64,000 nt of DNA, from the NCBI GenBank assembly GCA_037013685.1, contig CM072897.1, forward strand, positions 18,860,143 through 18,924,142. The letters run 5' to 3'. Below the pieces are notes generated by a model. It was given only the letters and a program-made list of their open reading frames with translations, searched no databases and was not told the origin of the DNA. Source of the DNA: Acridotheres tristis. Its lineage: Eukaryota; Chordata; Aves; Passeriformes; Sturnidae. The position numbers were made by a program, and so were the translations under genes. This document shows, in pieces, positions 19,725 through 31,894 of the stretch (position 1 is its first letter; the number at the start of each line of letters is the position of its first letter).

Positions 19725-20555
19725 CCCCAAATCCCTTCCCAACCCCTCTGGGAAACCCACAAATTCCTTTCCAGGATGTGAACCCACAAATTCCTGCCCG
19801 GGAGGGGAACCCGCCAAAATTCCTTCCCAACGACTCGAGGGGAACCCAAAAATTCCTTCCCCATTCCGTGGAACCCACAAATCCCTTCTCCACTCTCAGA
19901 AACCCACAAATCCCTCCCCAACCCCTTTGGTGAACCCCCAAATTTCTTTCCTGGAGAGGAACCCACAAATTCCTTCCCAACCCCTCAGTGAACCCACAAA
20001 TCCTTTCCCCACACCTTGGGGGAACCCACAAATCCCTTCTCCACTCTCAGAAACCCACAAATCCCTTCCCAACCCCTTTGGTGAACCCACAAATTCCTTT
20101 CCAGGATGTGAACCCACAAATTCCCACCTTGGAGGTGAACCCCCAAATTCCTTTCCTGGAGAGGAACCCACAAATCCCTTCCCAACCCCTTTGGTGAACC
20201 CACAAATTCCTGCCCTGGAGGGGAACCCCCCAAAATTCCTTCCCAACCACTCGAGGGAACCCAAAAATTCCTTCCAACCCCTCTGGTGAACCCCAAAATT
20301 CCTTTCCTGGAGGGGAACCCACCAATTCCTTCCCCAGAGACGAACCCACAAATTCCTCCCCAGTCCCTTTGGTGAACCCCAAATTCCTTTCCAGGAGGTG
20401 AATTCCCAAATTCCTTCCCCAGAGACGAACCCCCAAATCCCTTCCCAACCACTCGGGGGAACCCCCAAATTCCTTTCCAGGAGGGGAACCCAAAAATTCC
20501 TCCCTCATCCCTTGGGGGAACCCCCAAATTCCTCCCCCACCCCTCCCGGTGGTTT
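19725..20555. repeat. Minisatellite with core GAACCCACAAATTCCTTCCC
   Basis: About 25 copies of a 28-36 base unit: AACCCACAAATCCCTTCCCA, ACCCCTTTGGTG and variants CTGGAGGGG or CACTCTCAG. No gene is present. Confidence 0.92.
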
Positions 20556-21120
20556 TTGGGGTGATTTTTGGGGGTATTTCGCACATCTGGGCTCTCATTT
20601 TTTCTCTTGATTTTCTCTTTATTTTTAATTTTTCTCTTTTTTATTTCATCTCTGTTTTTGTGTTGCGTGCAGAGCCCGGAACAAAACGCCAGCAACGAGA
20701 TAAAAATAAATTAATTTTAAAAAATTAAAAAGAAATAAATTAATTAAAAAAAAAAAAAAACCTAATTGTTTTTTGTTTTGGTTTGTTTTTTTTTTTTTTG
20801 TCTGCCAGCCTCAGCAAAGAGCAGAGACAGGTCAGGGAGAAAAGAAAAAAGAAACGCGATGGGAGCCAGGAAAAAAAAAAGGAAAAAAAAGGCGAGGAGG
20901 AGGAGGAGAAGCAAATGTTTGAAGAGGCTGCAGGAAAAAAAATCCGCCCCCTCAATCGTTAAGTGCTGCTGTAAATTATTCATCACGAGAGGCTCGGGTC
21001 TGTCCCTGCAGAGGCCGGGAAATGGGAACGGAGAGAAGAGGAAAACTTGGAACGGGGGGAGAAAGGATTGGGAAAATCCCAAAGCGGGATCTGGGAAAGC
21101 GGTAGAGCTGTGAAGTCTGC
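20556..21120. other. A/T-run-rich island, no gene seen
   Basis: Contains poly(T) and poly(A) runs at 20590-20660 and 20700-20800, then purine-rich sequence. A balanced-composition segment follows at 20950-21000 (AAGTGCTGCTGTAAATTATT). I see no exon on either strand. Confidence 0.45.
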
Positions 21121-21950
21121 TTTGTTTTATTTTTATTTTTATTTTATTTTATTTTATTTTATTTTATTTTATTTTATTTTATTTTATTTTATTTTATTTT
21201 ATTTTATTTTATTTTATTTTTTATTCTATTCAATTTCATTTCGTTTCATTTCATTTCGTTTTATTTTATTTTACTTTGTGTTATTCTATTCTATTCTACT
21301 CTATTCTGTTTTACTTCATGACATTTATTACATTTTATTGCGTTTTTATTACATTTCATTGCGTTTTGTTCTTTTCCCATTTAAAAAAAATTGTTATGTC
21401 CTGTTATGTTATATGACGTATATAATGTATATAACAGTGTATAAAAGATAATGTGTTTTATCTTATTTTAATTTTAAATTTTATTTCATTCCATATAATT
21501 TCATTTCAATTTTCCCATTACAAAAAAATTTATTCTATTCTATTCTATTCTATTCTATTCTATTCTATTCTATTCTATTCTATTCTATTCTATTCTATTC
21601 TATTCTATTCTATTCTATTCTATTCCATTCCATTCCATTCCATTCCATTCCATTCCATTCCATTCCATTCCATTCTGGTTTATTTTATTTTATTTTATTT
21701 TATTTTATTTTATTTTATTTTATTTTATTTTATTTTATTTTATTTTATTTTATTTTATTTTATTTTATTTTATCTTATATTATATTTTCTTATATTATAT
21801 TACATTATATTATATTATCATCTTATTTCATCTTTATCTTATTTCATCTTATTTCATTTTATTTCATTTTATTTTCTCTTATTTTACCTTATTTTATTTT
21901 TAAATCTTATTTAATTCTATTTAATGATATTTCATTTCATTGTACTGCAT
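21121..21950. repeat. Pentanucleotide domain: (TTTTA)n, (TATTC)n, (CATTC)n
   Basis: (TTTTA) array at 21131-21222; degenerate TTTCATTTCG-type sequence; a pure (TATTC)19 at 21531-21625 that switches abruptly to (CATTC)10 at 21626-21675; then (TTTTA) of about 19 copies at 21679-21773, decaying into TATTATAT and TTATTTCATC. Confidence 0.96.
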
Positions 21951-22310
21951 TTCCCTGCCCTGCATTGTGCTGTACTCTATTTTACTCTGGTTTTTATTCC
22001 ACTTTCTTCCGGTTTTTTCCCCATTTTCGTGGCATTCCCTTCACTCCGCGCGCAGCGGGAGCCGCGGGCGGCGCTGCCGGCGGGGTTTGATCAGGAGCAG
22101 CCACGAGCGGGGAAGTGACAGCGCTGTGATCAGCCGGGAATGTCCCCGGGAATGTCCCCGGGGTGTCCCCAGGGTGGCCCCGGGGTGGCCCCATTAGGGT
22201 GACGCTCCCCATCGGGGCTTTGCCAGAGGAGTGAGAATAATTCCCAATCCCGGGGGAAAAAAAAAACCAAACCAAAGAAAAAAAGTGATGGTGGAGGGGA
22301 GGGAAATGTA
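21951..22310. other. CpG-rich low-repeat island
   Basis: 22045-22140 is GC-rich with many CpG (GCGGGCGGCGCTGCCGGCGG). It is followed by TGATCA-bearing sequence and a small CCCCGGGAATGT repeat at 22138-22190. No exon identified. Confidence 0.45.
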
Positions 22311-25200
22311 AATCCGTGGGAAATATCCCTGGGATCCTGCTGGCACAGCTGGGGTGGAAAATATCCAGGAAAATGGAAAATATCAATGGAAAAACAATTT
22401 GGGATTGTGTTGGCACATTTGGGGTGGAAAATATCCAGGAAAAGGGAAAATATCCATGGAAAACATTCCTGGGATCGTGTTGGTACATTTGGACTGGAAA
22501 AGGAAAAATATCCAGGAAAATGGAAAATATCTGTGGGAAATATCCCTGGGATCCTGCTGGCACATTTGGGGTGGAGAATAACCAGGAAAAATGAAAATAT
22601 CCATGGGAAATATTCCTGGGATTGTGTTGGCACAACTGGGGTGGAAAATATCCAGGAAAAGGGAAAATATCCGTGGAAAAAGTTTTGGGATTGTGTTGGG
22701 AAAACTGGGGTGGAAAATAACCAGGAAAAAGGAAAATATCAATGGGAAAAAAATTTGGGATTGTGTTGGCACATTTGGGGTGGAAAATATCCAGGAAAAG
22801 GGAAAATATCTGTGGGAAATATTCCCGGGATCCTGCTGGCACAGCTGGGGTGGAAAATATCCAGGAAAATGGAAAATATCAATGGAAAAACAATTTGGGA
22901 TTGTGTTGGCACATTTGGGGTGGAAAATATCCAGGAAAAGGGAAAATATCCATGGAAAACATTCCTGGGATCGTGTTGGTACATTTGGACTGGAAAAGGA
23001 AAAATATCCAGGAAAATGGAAAATATCTGTGGGAAATATCCCTGGGATCCTGCTGGCACATTTGGGGTGGAGAATAACCAGGAAAAATGAAAATATCCAT
23101 GGGAAATATTCCTGGGATTGTGTTGGCACAACTGGGGTGGAAAATATCCAGGAAAAGGGAAAATATCCGTGGAAAAAGTTTTGGGATTGTGTTGGGAAAA
23201 CTGGGGTGGAAAATAACCAGGAAAAAGGAAAATATCAATGGGAAAAAAATTTGGGATTGTGTTGGCACATTTGGGGTGGAAAATATCCAGGAAAAGGGAA
23301 AATATCTGTGGGAAATATTCCCGGGATCCTGCTGGCACAGCTGGGGTGGAAAATATCCAGGAAAATGGAAAATATCAATGGAAAAACAATTTGGGATTGT
23401 GTTGGCACATTTGGGGTGGAAAATATCCAGGAAAAGGGAAAATATCCGTGGAAAAAGTTTTGGGATTGTGTTGGCAAAACTGGGGTGGAAAATAACCAGG
23501 AAAAAGGAAAATAGCAATGGGAAAAAAATTTGGGATTGTGTTGGCACATTTGGGGTGGAAAATACCCAGGAAAATGGAAAATATCAATGGAAAATATTCC
23601 TGGGATTGTGTTGCCCCATTTGGGGTGGAAAATATCCAGGAAAAGGGAAAATATCTGTGGGAAATATTCCCGGGATCCTGCTGGCACAGCTGGGGTGGAA
23701 AATATCCAGGAAAATGGAAAATATCAATGGAAAAACAATTTGGGATTGTGTTGGCACAACTGGTGTGGAAAATATCCAGGAAAATGGAAAATATCCATGG
23801 AAAACATTCCTGGGATCGTGTTGGTACATTTGGACTGGAAAAGGAAAAATATCCAGGAAAATGGAAAATATCTGTGGGAAATATCCCTGGGATTGTGTTG
23901 GCACATTTGGGGTGGAAAATATCCAGGAAAAGGGAAAATATCCATGGAAAATGGAAAATATCTGTGGGAAATATTCCTGGGATCCTGCTGGCACAGCTGG
24001 GGTGGAAAATACCCAGGAAAATGGAAAATATCAATGGAATAACAATTTGGGATTGTGTTGGCGCATTTGGGGTGGAAAATATCCAGGAAAAGGGAAAATA
24101 TCCATAGGAAATATTCCTGAGATTGTGTGGGCACAACTGGGGTGGAAAATATCCAGGAAAAGGGAAAATATCCGTGGGAAATGTTCCTGGGATCATATTG
24201 GTACATTTGGGGTGGAAAAGGGAAAATATCCATGAAAAAAAGGAAAATATCCATGGAAAATACTCCTGAGATCGTGTTGGCACAACTGCGGTGGAGAATA
24301 TCCAGGAAAAGGGCAAATATCCAGGAAAATGGAAAATATTCGTGGAAAATATTCCTGGGATCCTGCTGGCACAGCTGGGGTGGAAAATATCCAGGAAAAT
24401 GGAAAATATCAATGGAATAACAATTTGGGATTGTGTTGGCACAACTGGGGTGGAAAATATCCAGGGAAATGGAAAATATCCATGGAAAATGGAAAATATC
24501 GGTAGGAAATATTCCTGGGATCCTGCTGGCACAGCTGGGGTGGAAAATATCCAGGAAAAGGGAAAATATCTGTGGAAAAAGTTTTGGGATTGTGTTGGCA
24601 AAACTGGGGTGGAAAATAACCAGGAAAAAGGAAAATAGCAATGGGAAAAAAATTTGGGATTGTGTTGGCACATTTGGAGTGGAAAATATCCAGGAAAAGG
24701 GAAAATATCCATGGAAAACATTCCTGGGATCGTGTTGGTACATTTGGACTGGAAAAGGAAAAATATCCAAGAAAATGGAAAATATCTGTGGGAAATATCC
24801 CTGGGATTGTGCTGGCACAACTGGGGTGGAAAATATCCAGGAAAAGGGAAAATATCAATGGAAAAACAATTTGGGATTGTGTTGGCACAACTAGGGTGGG
24901 AAATATCCGAGGAAATGGAAAATATCCATGGGAAATATTCCTGAGATCGTGTTAGCACAACTGAAGTGGAAAATATTCAGGAAAAAGGGAAATATCCGTG
25001 GGAAATATTCCTGAGATTGTGTTGGCACAATTGGGTTGGAAAAGAGAAAATATCTGTGGAAAATGTTCCTGGGATTGTGTTGGAACATTTGGGCTGGAAA
25101 ATATCCAGGAAAATATCGAGGGAAACAATTTCTGGGATTGTGTTGGCACATATGGGCTGGAAAATATTCCTGGGATTGTGTTGGCAGATTTGGGGTCTGA
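22311..25200. repeat. 70-bp satellite with a 496-bp higher-order unit
   Basis: About 40 monomers of about 70 bases: CTGGGATTGTGTTGGCACA, TTTGGGGTGGAAAATATCC, AGGAAAAGGGAAAATATCCA. Counting GGGAT starts gives monomer steps of 70, 70, 77, 70, 69, 70, 70, which sum to 496. This heptamer repeats almost exactly (22331-22826 and 22827-23322). After about 23400 monomer order becomes irregular, and beyond 24900 the monomers degenerate. Confidence 0.94.
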
Positions 25201-25234
25201 AAAAATCACCCCCAAGGCCACTTCCCACTTAACC

Positions 25235-26250
25235 TGCTCTGGTGAGGATCCCAAGGATGGATCCCAAGGATGGATCCCAAGGATGGATCCCAGGGATGGT
25301 TCCCTGGGATGGATCTCGTGGGTGGATCCCAATAATGGATCCAGGGATGGATTCCAAGGATGGATCCCAAGGATGGATTCCAAGGATGGATCCCAAGGAT
25401 GGATCCATGAATGGATCCAGGGATAGATCCAGGGATGGATCCCAAGGATGGATCCATGAATGGATGCAGGGATGGATCCAAGGATGGATCCCAAGGATGG
25501 ATCCCAGGAATGGATCCAGGGCCGGACCCAAAGGTTGAATCCCAAGGCCAGATCTCAGGGATTGATCCCAGAGATGGAGCCCAGTGATTGATCTAGGCCT
25601 GGATCCCAGGAATGGATCCCAGAGATGGATCTGGGGCTGGATCACAGGAGTGGAGCCCAAGGCAAGATCCTGAGATGGATCCTAAGGGAGGATCCCAAGG
25701 TTGGATCCCAGGGATTGATCCCAGGGCTGGATCCAGTCTTGGATCCCAAGGTTGGATCCCAGGGATGGATTCTGGGGATGGAACCCGGGGATGGATCCAG
25801 GACTGGATCCCATGAATGGATCCCAAGGTTGGATCCCATGGATGGATCAAGGGCCGGATCCCAGGAGACTGTCCCAGAAGATCCCACGTTTGGATCCCAG
25901 GGATGGATCCCAAGTTTGGATTGCAAGGCTGGATCCAGGGCCAGATCTCAGGGATGGATCCCAAGGTCGGATCCCATGGATGGATCCAGGGTCGGATCCC
26001 AGGGATGGATCCTGTGGATGGATCCCAGCGTTGGATCCCAAGGTTGCATCCCAAGGTTGGATCACAAAGTTGGATCCCAAGGTTGAATTGCAAGGTTGAA
26101 TCCCAAGGATGGATCCCATGGAAGGATCCCAAGGTTGGATCCTGTGTATGGATCCCATGGATGGATTCCAAGGTTGGATCCAGGGCCAGATCCCAGGGGA
26201 GAATCCCAGAAGAAGATCCCAAGTATGGATCCCAGGGCTGGATCACAGGC
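25235..26250. repeat. 14-16-bp GGATCC-rich minisatellite
   Basis: About 65 units of GGATCCCAAGGATG / GGATCCAGGGATG type, with GGTTGGATCCCAAGG variants towards the right. It contains a very high density of GGATCC sites. Confidence 0.94.
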
Positions 26251-26815
26251 TTTTATTTCTTTTATTATTTTTATTTCATTTTATTAATTTTTTAATTACT
26301 ATTTATTTTATTTTATTGATTTACTCTATTTCTTTTATTAATTTTATTATTGCTATTTATTTTATTAATTTTCTTTCTTTTGCTCCTTTTATTTATTGTA
26401 TTAATTTCATTCCTTTTATTCCTTTTATTAATTTTATTCCTTTTATTCCTTTTATTTCTTTTACTCTTTTTATTTCTTTTATTAATTATATTAATTTTAT
26501 TCCTTTAATTTCTTTTACTCTTTTTATTTCTTTTATTCATTCTATTCATTTTGTTATTTTAATTTATTTTATTCATTCTATTTCCTTCATTTTTCTCCAT
26601 TTCTTTTCTTCACTACATTTCTCTTATTCACTTTATTTCTTTCACTTCTTCCATTTCTTTTATTTACCTTTTCCCTTTCCTTTCTTGAATTCCTTTCATT
26701 TCTTTTATTTACCTTTTCCCTTTCATTCCTTGAATTCCTTTCATTCCTGCTCCTCCTTTCATATCTTCTATTTACATTTTATTTCTGTCGTTGTTTTTAC
26801 AATTTAAATCTCTAT
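26251..26815. repeat. Degenerate T-rich repeat, TTTTATTCC type
   Basis: Irregular TTTTATTTC, TTTTATTAA and TTTTATTCC units with no other structure. Confidence 0.9.
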
Positions 26816-27035
26816 TTTATTGTGCGTTTCTCCTTTCTGTCCCCGCGCAGCCGCAGGTGGGAGGCGGGGCCGGGAGCGGCTCGGGGCTGTTCCCGTAACC
26901 CAAATTCGCCTTTAACGAGCTGTTGTTGTTTTTGGGGCCAGACGATTTGAGAGATTTCGAGGCCACCCCCGGGCTGCATTTATCCACACAAAGGGCTGGA
27001 GTGCGGGAGGAGGAGGGGAAAAAACAGTGGGGATT
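26816..27035. other. Short CpG-containing island
   Basis: GC-rich at 26840-26900 (CCGCAGGTGGGAGGCGGGGCC includes a GC box GGGCGG-like GGCGGGGC). The rest is mixed sequence. It might be a small regulatory element. No gene is seen. Confidence 0.35.
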
Positions 27036-27775
27036 GATTTTTTATTTTACTCTTATTTCTATTTTTATTAATGCTTATTCTTATTACTTTTATTTCTATT
27101 TTTAATTTTATTTTTGTTTTAATTTTTATTATTTTTGTTTTAAATTTTTAATTTTAACTTTAATTTTAACTTTTATTTTTATTTTTATATTTTTTATTTT
27201 TATTTTTATTTATTTTTATTTTTATTTTTATTTTTTATTTTTATTTTTATTTTTATTTTTATTTTTATTTTTATTTTTATTTTTATTTTTATTTTTATTT
27301 TTATTTTTATTTTTATTTATTTTTATTTTTATTTTTATTTTTATTTTTATATTATTCCTATTTCAATTTCTATTCAATTTCAATTTCAATTTCAATTTCT
27401 GTTTCTATTTCTATTTCTATTTCTATTTCTATTTCTATTTCTGTTTCTGTTTCTGTTTCTGTTTCTATTTCTATTTCTATTTCTATTTTTATTTCTATTT
27501 CTATTTCTATTTCTATTTCTATTTCTATTTCTATTTCTATTTCTATTTCTATTTCTGTTTCTGTTTCTGTTTCTGTTTCTGTTTCTATTTCTATTTCTAT
27601 TTCTATTTCTATTTCTATTTTCTATTTCTATTTCTATTTCTATTTCTATTTCTATTTCTATTTCTATTTCTATTTCTATTTCTAATTTCTATTTCTATTT
27701 CTAATTTCTATTTCTATTTCTAATTTCTATTTCTATTTCTAATTTCTATTTCTATTTCTGTTTCTATTATTTCTT
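27036..27775. repeat. (TTTTTA)n passing into (TTTCTA)n hexanucleotide array
   Basis: TTTTTA units to about 27355, a short TTTCAA run, then about 65 TTTCTA units with blocks of TTTCTG (27440-27465, 27555-27580). It ends in repeated TTTCTAATTTCTA units. Confidence 0.96.
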
Positions 27776-27784
27776 GATTAAAAA

Positions 27785-29150
27785 AAGAACTTGACTCACC
27801 CTTCCCCCCAAAATCCAGGACCCCAAAACCCCACCGTGGCGATGGAGAGGGGCTGTGGGTTTGGGGGCACCAGGAGGGTTTTGGGGTCCAGGGTGAGTGA
27901 CCCCAAAATCCAGGACCCCAAAACACCACTGTGAGTGAGGGGAGGAGGTGTGGGTTTGGGGATTTTGGGGTTTGGGGGTTTCAGGGTTTGAAGGATTTGG
28001 GGTTTGGGGCTTTTGGGGTTCAGGGGTTTTGAGGATTGAGGGTTTTGGGGTTTGAGGGTTTTGGCGTTTGGGGATTTTGGGGTTCAGGGTGAGGATGGGG
28101 CTGAGTTTGATGTGCTCTGCCCCCCAAAATCCAGGACCCCAAAACACCACTGGGACTGATGGGAGGAGCTGTGGGTTTGGGGATTTTGGGGTTTGGGGGT
28201 TTTGGGGTTCAGGGGTTTTGAGGTTTTAGGGTTTTGGGGTCCAGGGTGAGGATGGGGCTGAGTTTAATGTGCTCTCCCCCCAAAATCCAGGACCCGAAAA
28301 CACCACTGGGAGTGATGGGGAGGAGCTGTGGGTTTGGGGTGTTTGGGGTTTGGGGGTTTTGGGGTTCAGGGGTTTTGAGGTTTGAGGGTTTTGGGGTTTG
28401 AGGGTTTTGGCGTTCGGGAGTTTTGGGGTCCAGGGTGAGGATGGGGCTGGGTTTAATGTGCTCTGCCCCCCAAAAATCCGGGGCCCCAAAACACCACTGG
28501 GAGCGAGGGGAGGAGCTGTGGGTTTGGGGTGTTTGGGGTTTGGTTTCAGGGTTTGAAGGTTTTGGGGTTTGGGGCTTTTGGGGTTCAGGAGTTTTGAGGA
28601 TTGAGGGATTTGAGGTTTGAGGGTTTTGGTGTTCGGGAGTTTTGGGGTCCAGGGTGAGGATGGGGCTGAGTTTGATGTGCTCTTCCCCCCAAAATTCAGG
28701 ACCCCAAAACACCACTGGGAGCGAGGGGAGGAGCTGTGGGTTTGGGGATTTTGCTGTTCAAGGATTTTGGGGTTCAGGGGTTTTGAGGTTTGAGGGTTTT
28801 GGAGTTTGAGGGTTTTGTCGTTTGGGAATTTTGGGGTCCAGGGTGAGGATGGGGCTGGGTTTAATGTGCTCTGCCCCCAAAATCCAGGACCCCAAAACAC
28901 CACTGGGAGTGATGGGGAGGAGCTGTGGGTTTGGGGCTTTTGGGGTTCAGGGGTTTTGAGATTTGAGGGTTTTGGGGTTTGAGGGTTTTGTCGTTTGGGA
29001 ATTTTGGGGTCCAGGGTGAGGATGGGGCTGAGTTTGATGTGCTCTGCCCCCAAAATCCAGGACCCCAAAACACCACTGGGAGCGAGGGGAGGAGCTGTGG
29101 GTTTGGGGTGTTTGGGGTTTGGGGCTTTTGGGGTTCAGGGTGAGGACGGG
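27785..29150. repeat. ~160-215-bp tandem repeat with AAAATCCAGGACCCC landmark
   Basis: Eight copies, marked by AAAATCCAGGACCCCAAAAC at about 27815, 27905, 28127, 28283, 28473, 28690, 28878 and 29053. Each is followed by GGGAGGAGCTGTGGGTTTGG, a variable ladder of GGGGTTTGAGGGTTTTGG and GGGTGAGGATGGGGCTGAGT. Length differences come from the internal GGGTTTTG ladder. Confidence 0.92.
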
Positions 29151-29530
29151 CCCCCAGCCCCAGGACGGTTGCCCTCCAGGCCCTCCAGGTTGCCCCAGGC
29201 CCAGGTCCCCCCCGTGCCCCCCCGGCCGCTGCCAGAGCCGTGCCAGACGCCGCTAACTCGATTTCCCGGCTCCTCATTTCCCTCTCCGGCCCCGCTTTGC
29301 TGGACTCGCCCTAATCCGGTTAGGCCGGGATTAGAGGGGTCCTAATGGGATAAACCACGGATGGAGCGCTCCTGGCCACGGGGCTGGGGGGGTTTGGCTC
29401 CTGCTGGCCCATCCGGGCCACCTCGGCACCGGGATCCATGGGGCAGCATCCCGGGAAATCCTGCTCCCGGCAGCCAAGGAGGGGCTTTGAGCCCTGCCTG
29501 CCTAGGCCTGGCTTAGCCTCGTTAGAGCAG
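29151..29530. other. GC-rich low-repeat island
   Basis: Moderately CpG-rich (29190-29300), including CTAACTCGATTTCC and CCTAATCCGGTTAGG at 29309-29323. CTAATCCGGTTAG is an imperfect palindrome. No exon recognised on either strand. Confidence 0.45.
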
Positions 29531-30755
29531 AGGGAATGGGGAATGGAGCTGGGAATGGAGCTGGGAATGGAGCTGGGAATGGAGCTGGGAATGGAGCTGG
29601 GAATAGCTCTGGGAATGGCTGGGAATGGAGCTGGGAATGGCACTGGGAATGGAGCTGGGAATGGCTCTGGGAATGGCTGGGAGTGGTTGGGAATGGTTCT
29701 GGGAATGGCTGGGAATTACAGGGAATTACTCTGGGAATGGCTGGGAATGGCTCCAGGAATGGCTCTGGGAATGGCTGGGAATGGCTCTGGGAATGGAGCT
29801 GGGAATGGAGCTGGGAATGGCCAGGAATGACCGGAAAGGGCTCCAGGAATGGCTCCAGGAATGGCTCCAGGAATGGCTCTGGAAATGGCTCCAGGGATAG
29901 CTGGGAATGGTTCTGGAAATGGCTGGGAATGGTTCCAGGAGTGGCTCCAGGAATGGCTGGGAATGGCACTGGGAATGGGTCAGGGAATGGCTCCAGGAAT
30001 GGCTGGGAATGGTTCCAGGAATGTGTCTCAGAATTGCTCTGAGAATGGCTCTGGGAATGGAGCTGGGAATGGTTCCAGGAATGGCTCCAGGAATGACTGG
30101 GAATGGTTCTGGAAATGGCTGGGAATGGATCAGGGAATGGTTCCAGGAATAGCTGGGAATGGCACTAGGAATGTGTCTGGGAATGGTTCCAGGAATGGCT
30201 GGGAATGGCTCCAGGAATGGCTCCAGGAATGGCTGGGAATGGGTCAGGGAATGTTTCTGGGAATGGCTCTGGGAATGGCTGGGAATGGAGCTGAGAATGG
30301 CCAGGAATGACTGGAAATGGCTCCGGGAATGGATCCAGGGATGGCTCCAGGGATGGCTCCAGGAATGGCTGGGAATGGTTCTGGAAATGGCTGGGAATGG
30401 TTCCAGGAGTGGCTCCAGGAATGGCTGGGAATGGCACTGGGAATGGTTCCAGGAATGGTTTCAGGAATGGCTGGGAATGGTTCCAGGAATGGCTCCAGGA
30501 ATGTGTCTCAGAATTGCTCTGAGAATGGCTCTGGGAATGGAGCTGGGAATGGAGCTGGGAATGACCAGGAATGTGTCTGGGAATGACTCTGGGAATTGCT
30601 CAGGGAATGGCCAGGAATGACTGGGAATGGCTCTGGGAATGGAGCTGGGAATGGCCAGGAATGACCGGAAATGGCTCCAGGAATGGCTCCAGGAATGGCT
30701 GGGAATGGGTCAGGGAATGGCTGGGAATGGCTCTGGGAATGACTGGGAATGCCAG
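29531..30755. repeat. Minisatellite of GGGAATGGCTCT / GGAATGGCTCCA type
   Basis: About 110 units of 10-12 bases: GGGAATGGAGCT, GGAATGGCTCCA, GGGAATGGCT. A longer period of about 480-500 bases is visible from shared unit order around 29900-30050 and 30380-30520. Confidence 0.93.
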
Positions 30756-31535
30756 GAAATGACAGGGAATGGCTCTGGGAATGACTGGGAATGACTGGGA
30801 ATGACAGAGAATGACCGGGAATGACGGGGAATGACTGGGAATGACAGGGAATGACTGGGAATGACTGGGAATGACTGGGAATGACAGAGAATGACCGGGA
30901 ATGACGGGGAATGACAGGGAATGACCGGGAATGACGGGGAATGAATGGGAATGACCGGGAATGACAGGGAATGATGGGGAATGACTGGGAATGACAGGGA
31001 ATGATGGGGAATGACTGGGAATGACAGGGAATGACAGGGAATGACAGGGAATGACAGGGAATGACAGGGAATGATGGGGAATGACTGGGAATGACCGGGA
31101 ATGGCTCAGGGAATGACAGGGAATGACAGGGAATGACCGGGAATGACTGGGAATGACAGCGAATGACAGGGAATGGCTCTGGGAATGACTGGGAATGACA
31201 GGGAATGACGGGGAATGACTGGGAATGACCGGGAATGGCTCAGGGAATGACAGGGAATGACAGGGAATGACAGGGAATGACTGGGAATGACCGGGAATGT
31301 CTGGGAATGACAGGGAATGACCGGGAATGACAGGGAATGACTGGGAATGACAGGGAATGACGGGGAATGACCGGGAATGTCTGGGAATGACAGGGAATGA
31401 CAGGGAATGACAGGGAATGACTGGGAATGACTGGGAATGACTGGGAATGGCTCAGGGAATGACAGGGAATGACTGGGAATGGCTGGGAATGACTGGGAAT
31501 GGCTCAGGGAATGACAGGGAATGACCGGGAATGTC
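30756..31535. repeat. 10-bp array GGGAATGACN
   Basis: About 75 copies of GGGAATGACA, GGGAATGACT, GGGAATGACC or GGGAATGACG, with a few GGGAATGGCTCA units. It is clearly derived from the neighbouring array. Confidence 0.95.
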
Positions 31536-31894
31536 TCGGGCCGTGACCGGCAGCCCCGCCCCATTAACCCCATCGCTGCCGTCGCTGGCGCCGGGCGCAG
31601 CTGCGGCTCCGCCGGGCCCTTAATTCAATTATCGCTGCCCCCAGCGCTCCCGCGGGAGCCGCTCCCTCCCTAACAAAGACATTCCCGGCTCCAGCCGCGC
31701 CTGGAATGCTGCCACCGCCGCGGGGCTTGGATTGGCAGCTGTCAGTCAGCGGCTGCGAGCGGGGCTGCCCCGGGAAAACGGGGTTTGGGGGGGATGGGGT
31801 GGAATTCCCGGGGAAAACGGAGCCAGGGATGGGAATCTGGGATGGTGGGAGGGGTCGCTGGCCATGGCAGGGGGGGGCTCTGGGTGGGATTTGA
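31536..31894. other. CpG-island-like segment with TAAT and GATTGGCAGCTG elements
   Basis: 31540-31760 is GC- and CpG-rich (GCCGTCGCTGGCGCCGGGCG) and embeds TTAATTCAATTATCG, CTAACAAAGACA and TTGGATTGGCAGCTGTCAGT. A CCAAT box in reverse (ATTGG) and an E-box (CAGCTG) lie together at 31731-31741. Composition fits a promoter or enhancer, but I find no adjoining exon. Confidence 0.4.

Noticed and set aside
21047..21914. F/Y/I/L-rich frames that look like membrane proteins
   Set aside because: They come from TTTTA/TATTC pentamers read in rotating phase, not from transmembrane segments.
22386..24958. Minus- and plus-strand frames (up to 527 codons) through the 70-bp satellite
   Set aside because: Periodic peptides that repeat every 496 bases with the satellite. 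Frames switch between monomers of 69, 70 and 77 bases, as expected for non-coding DNA.
29309..29323. CCTAATCCGGTTAGG considered as a telomere-like or replication element
   Set aside because: It is a single short palindrome. No TTAGGG array or other origin hallmark occurs in the window.
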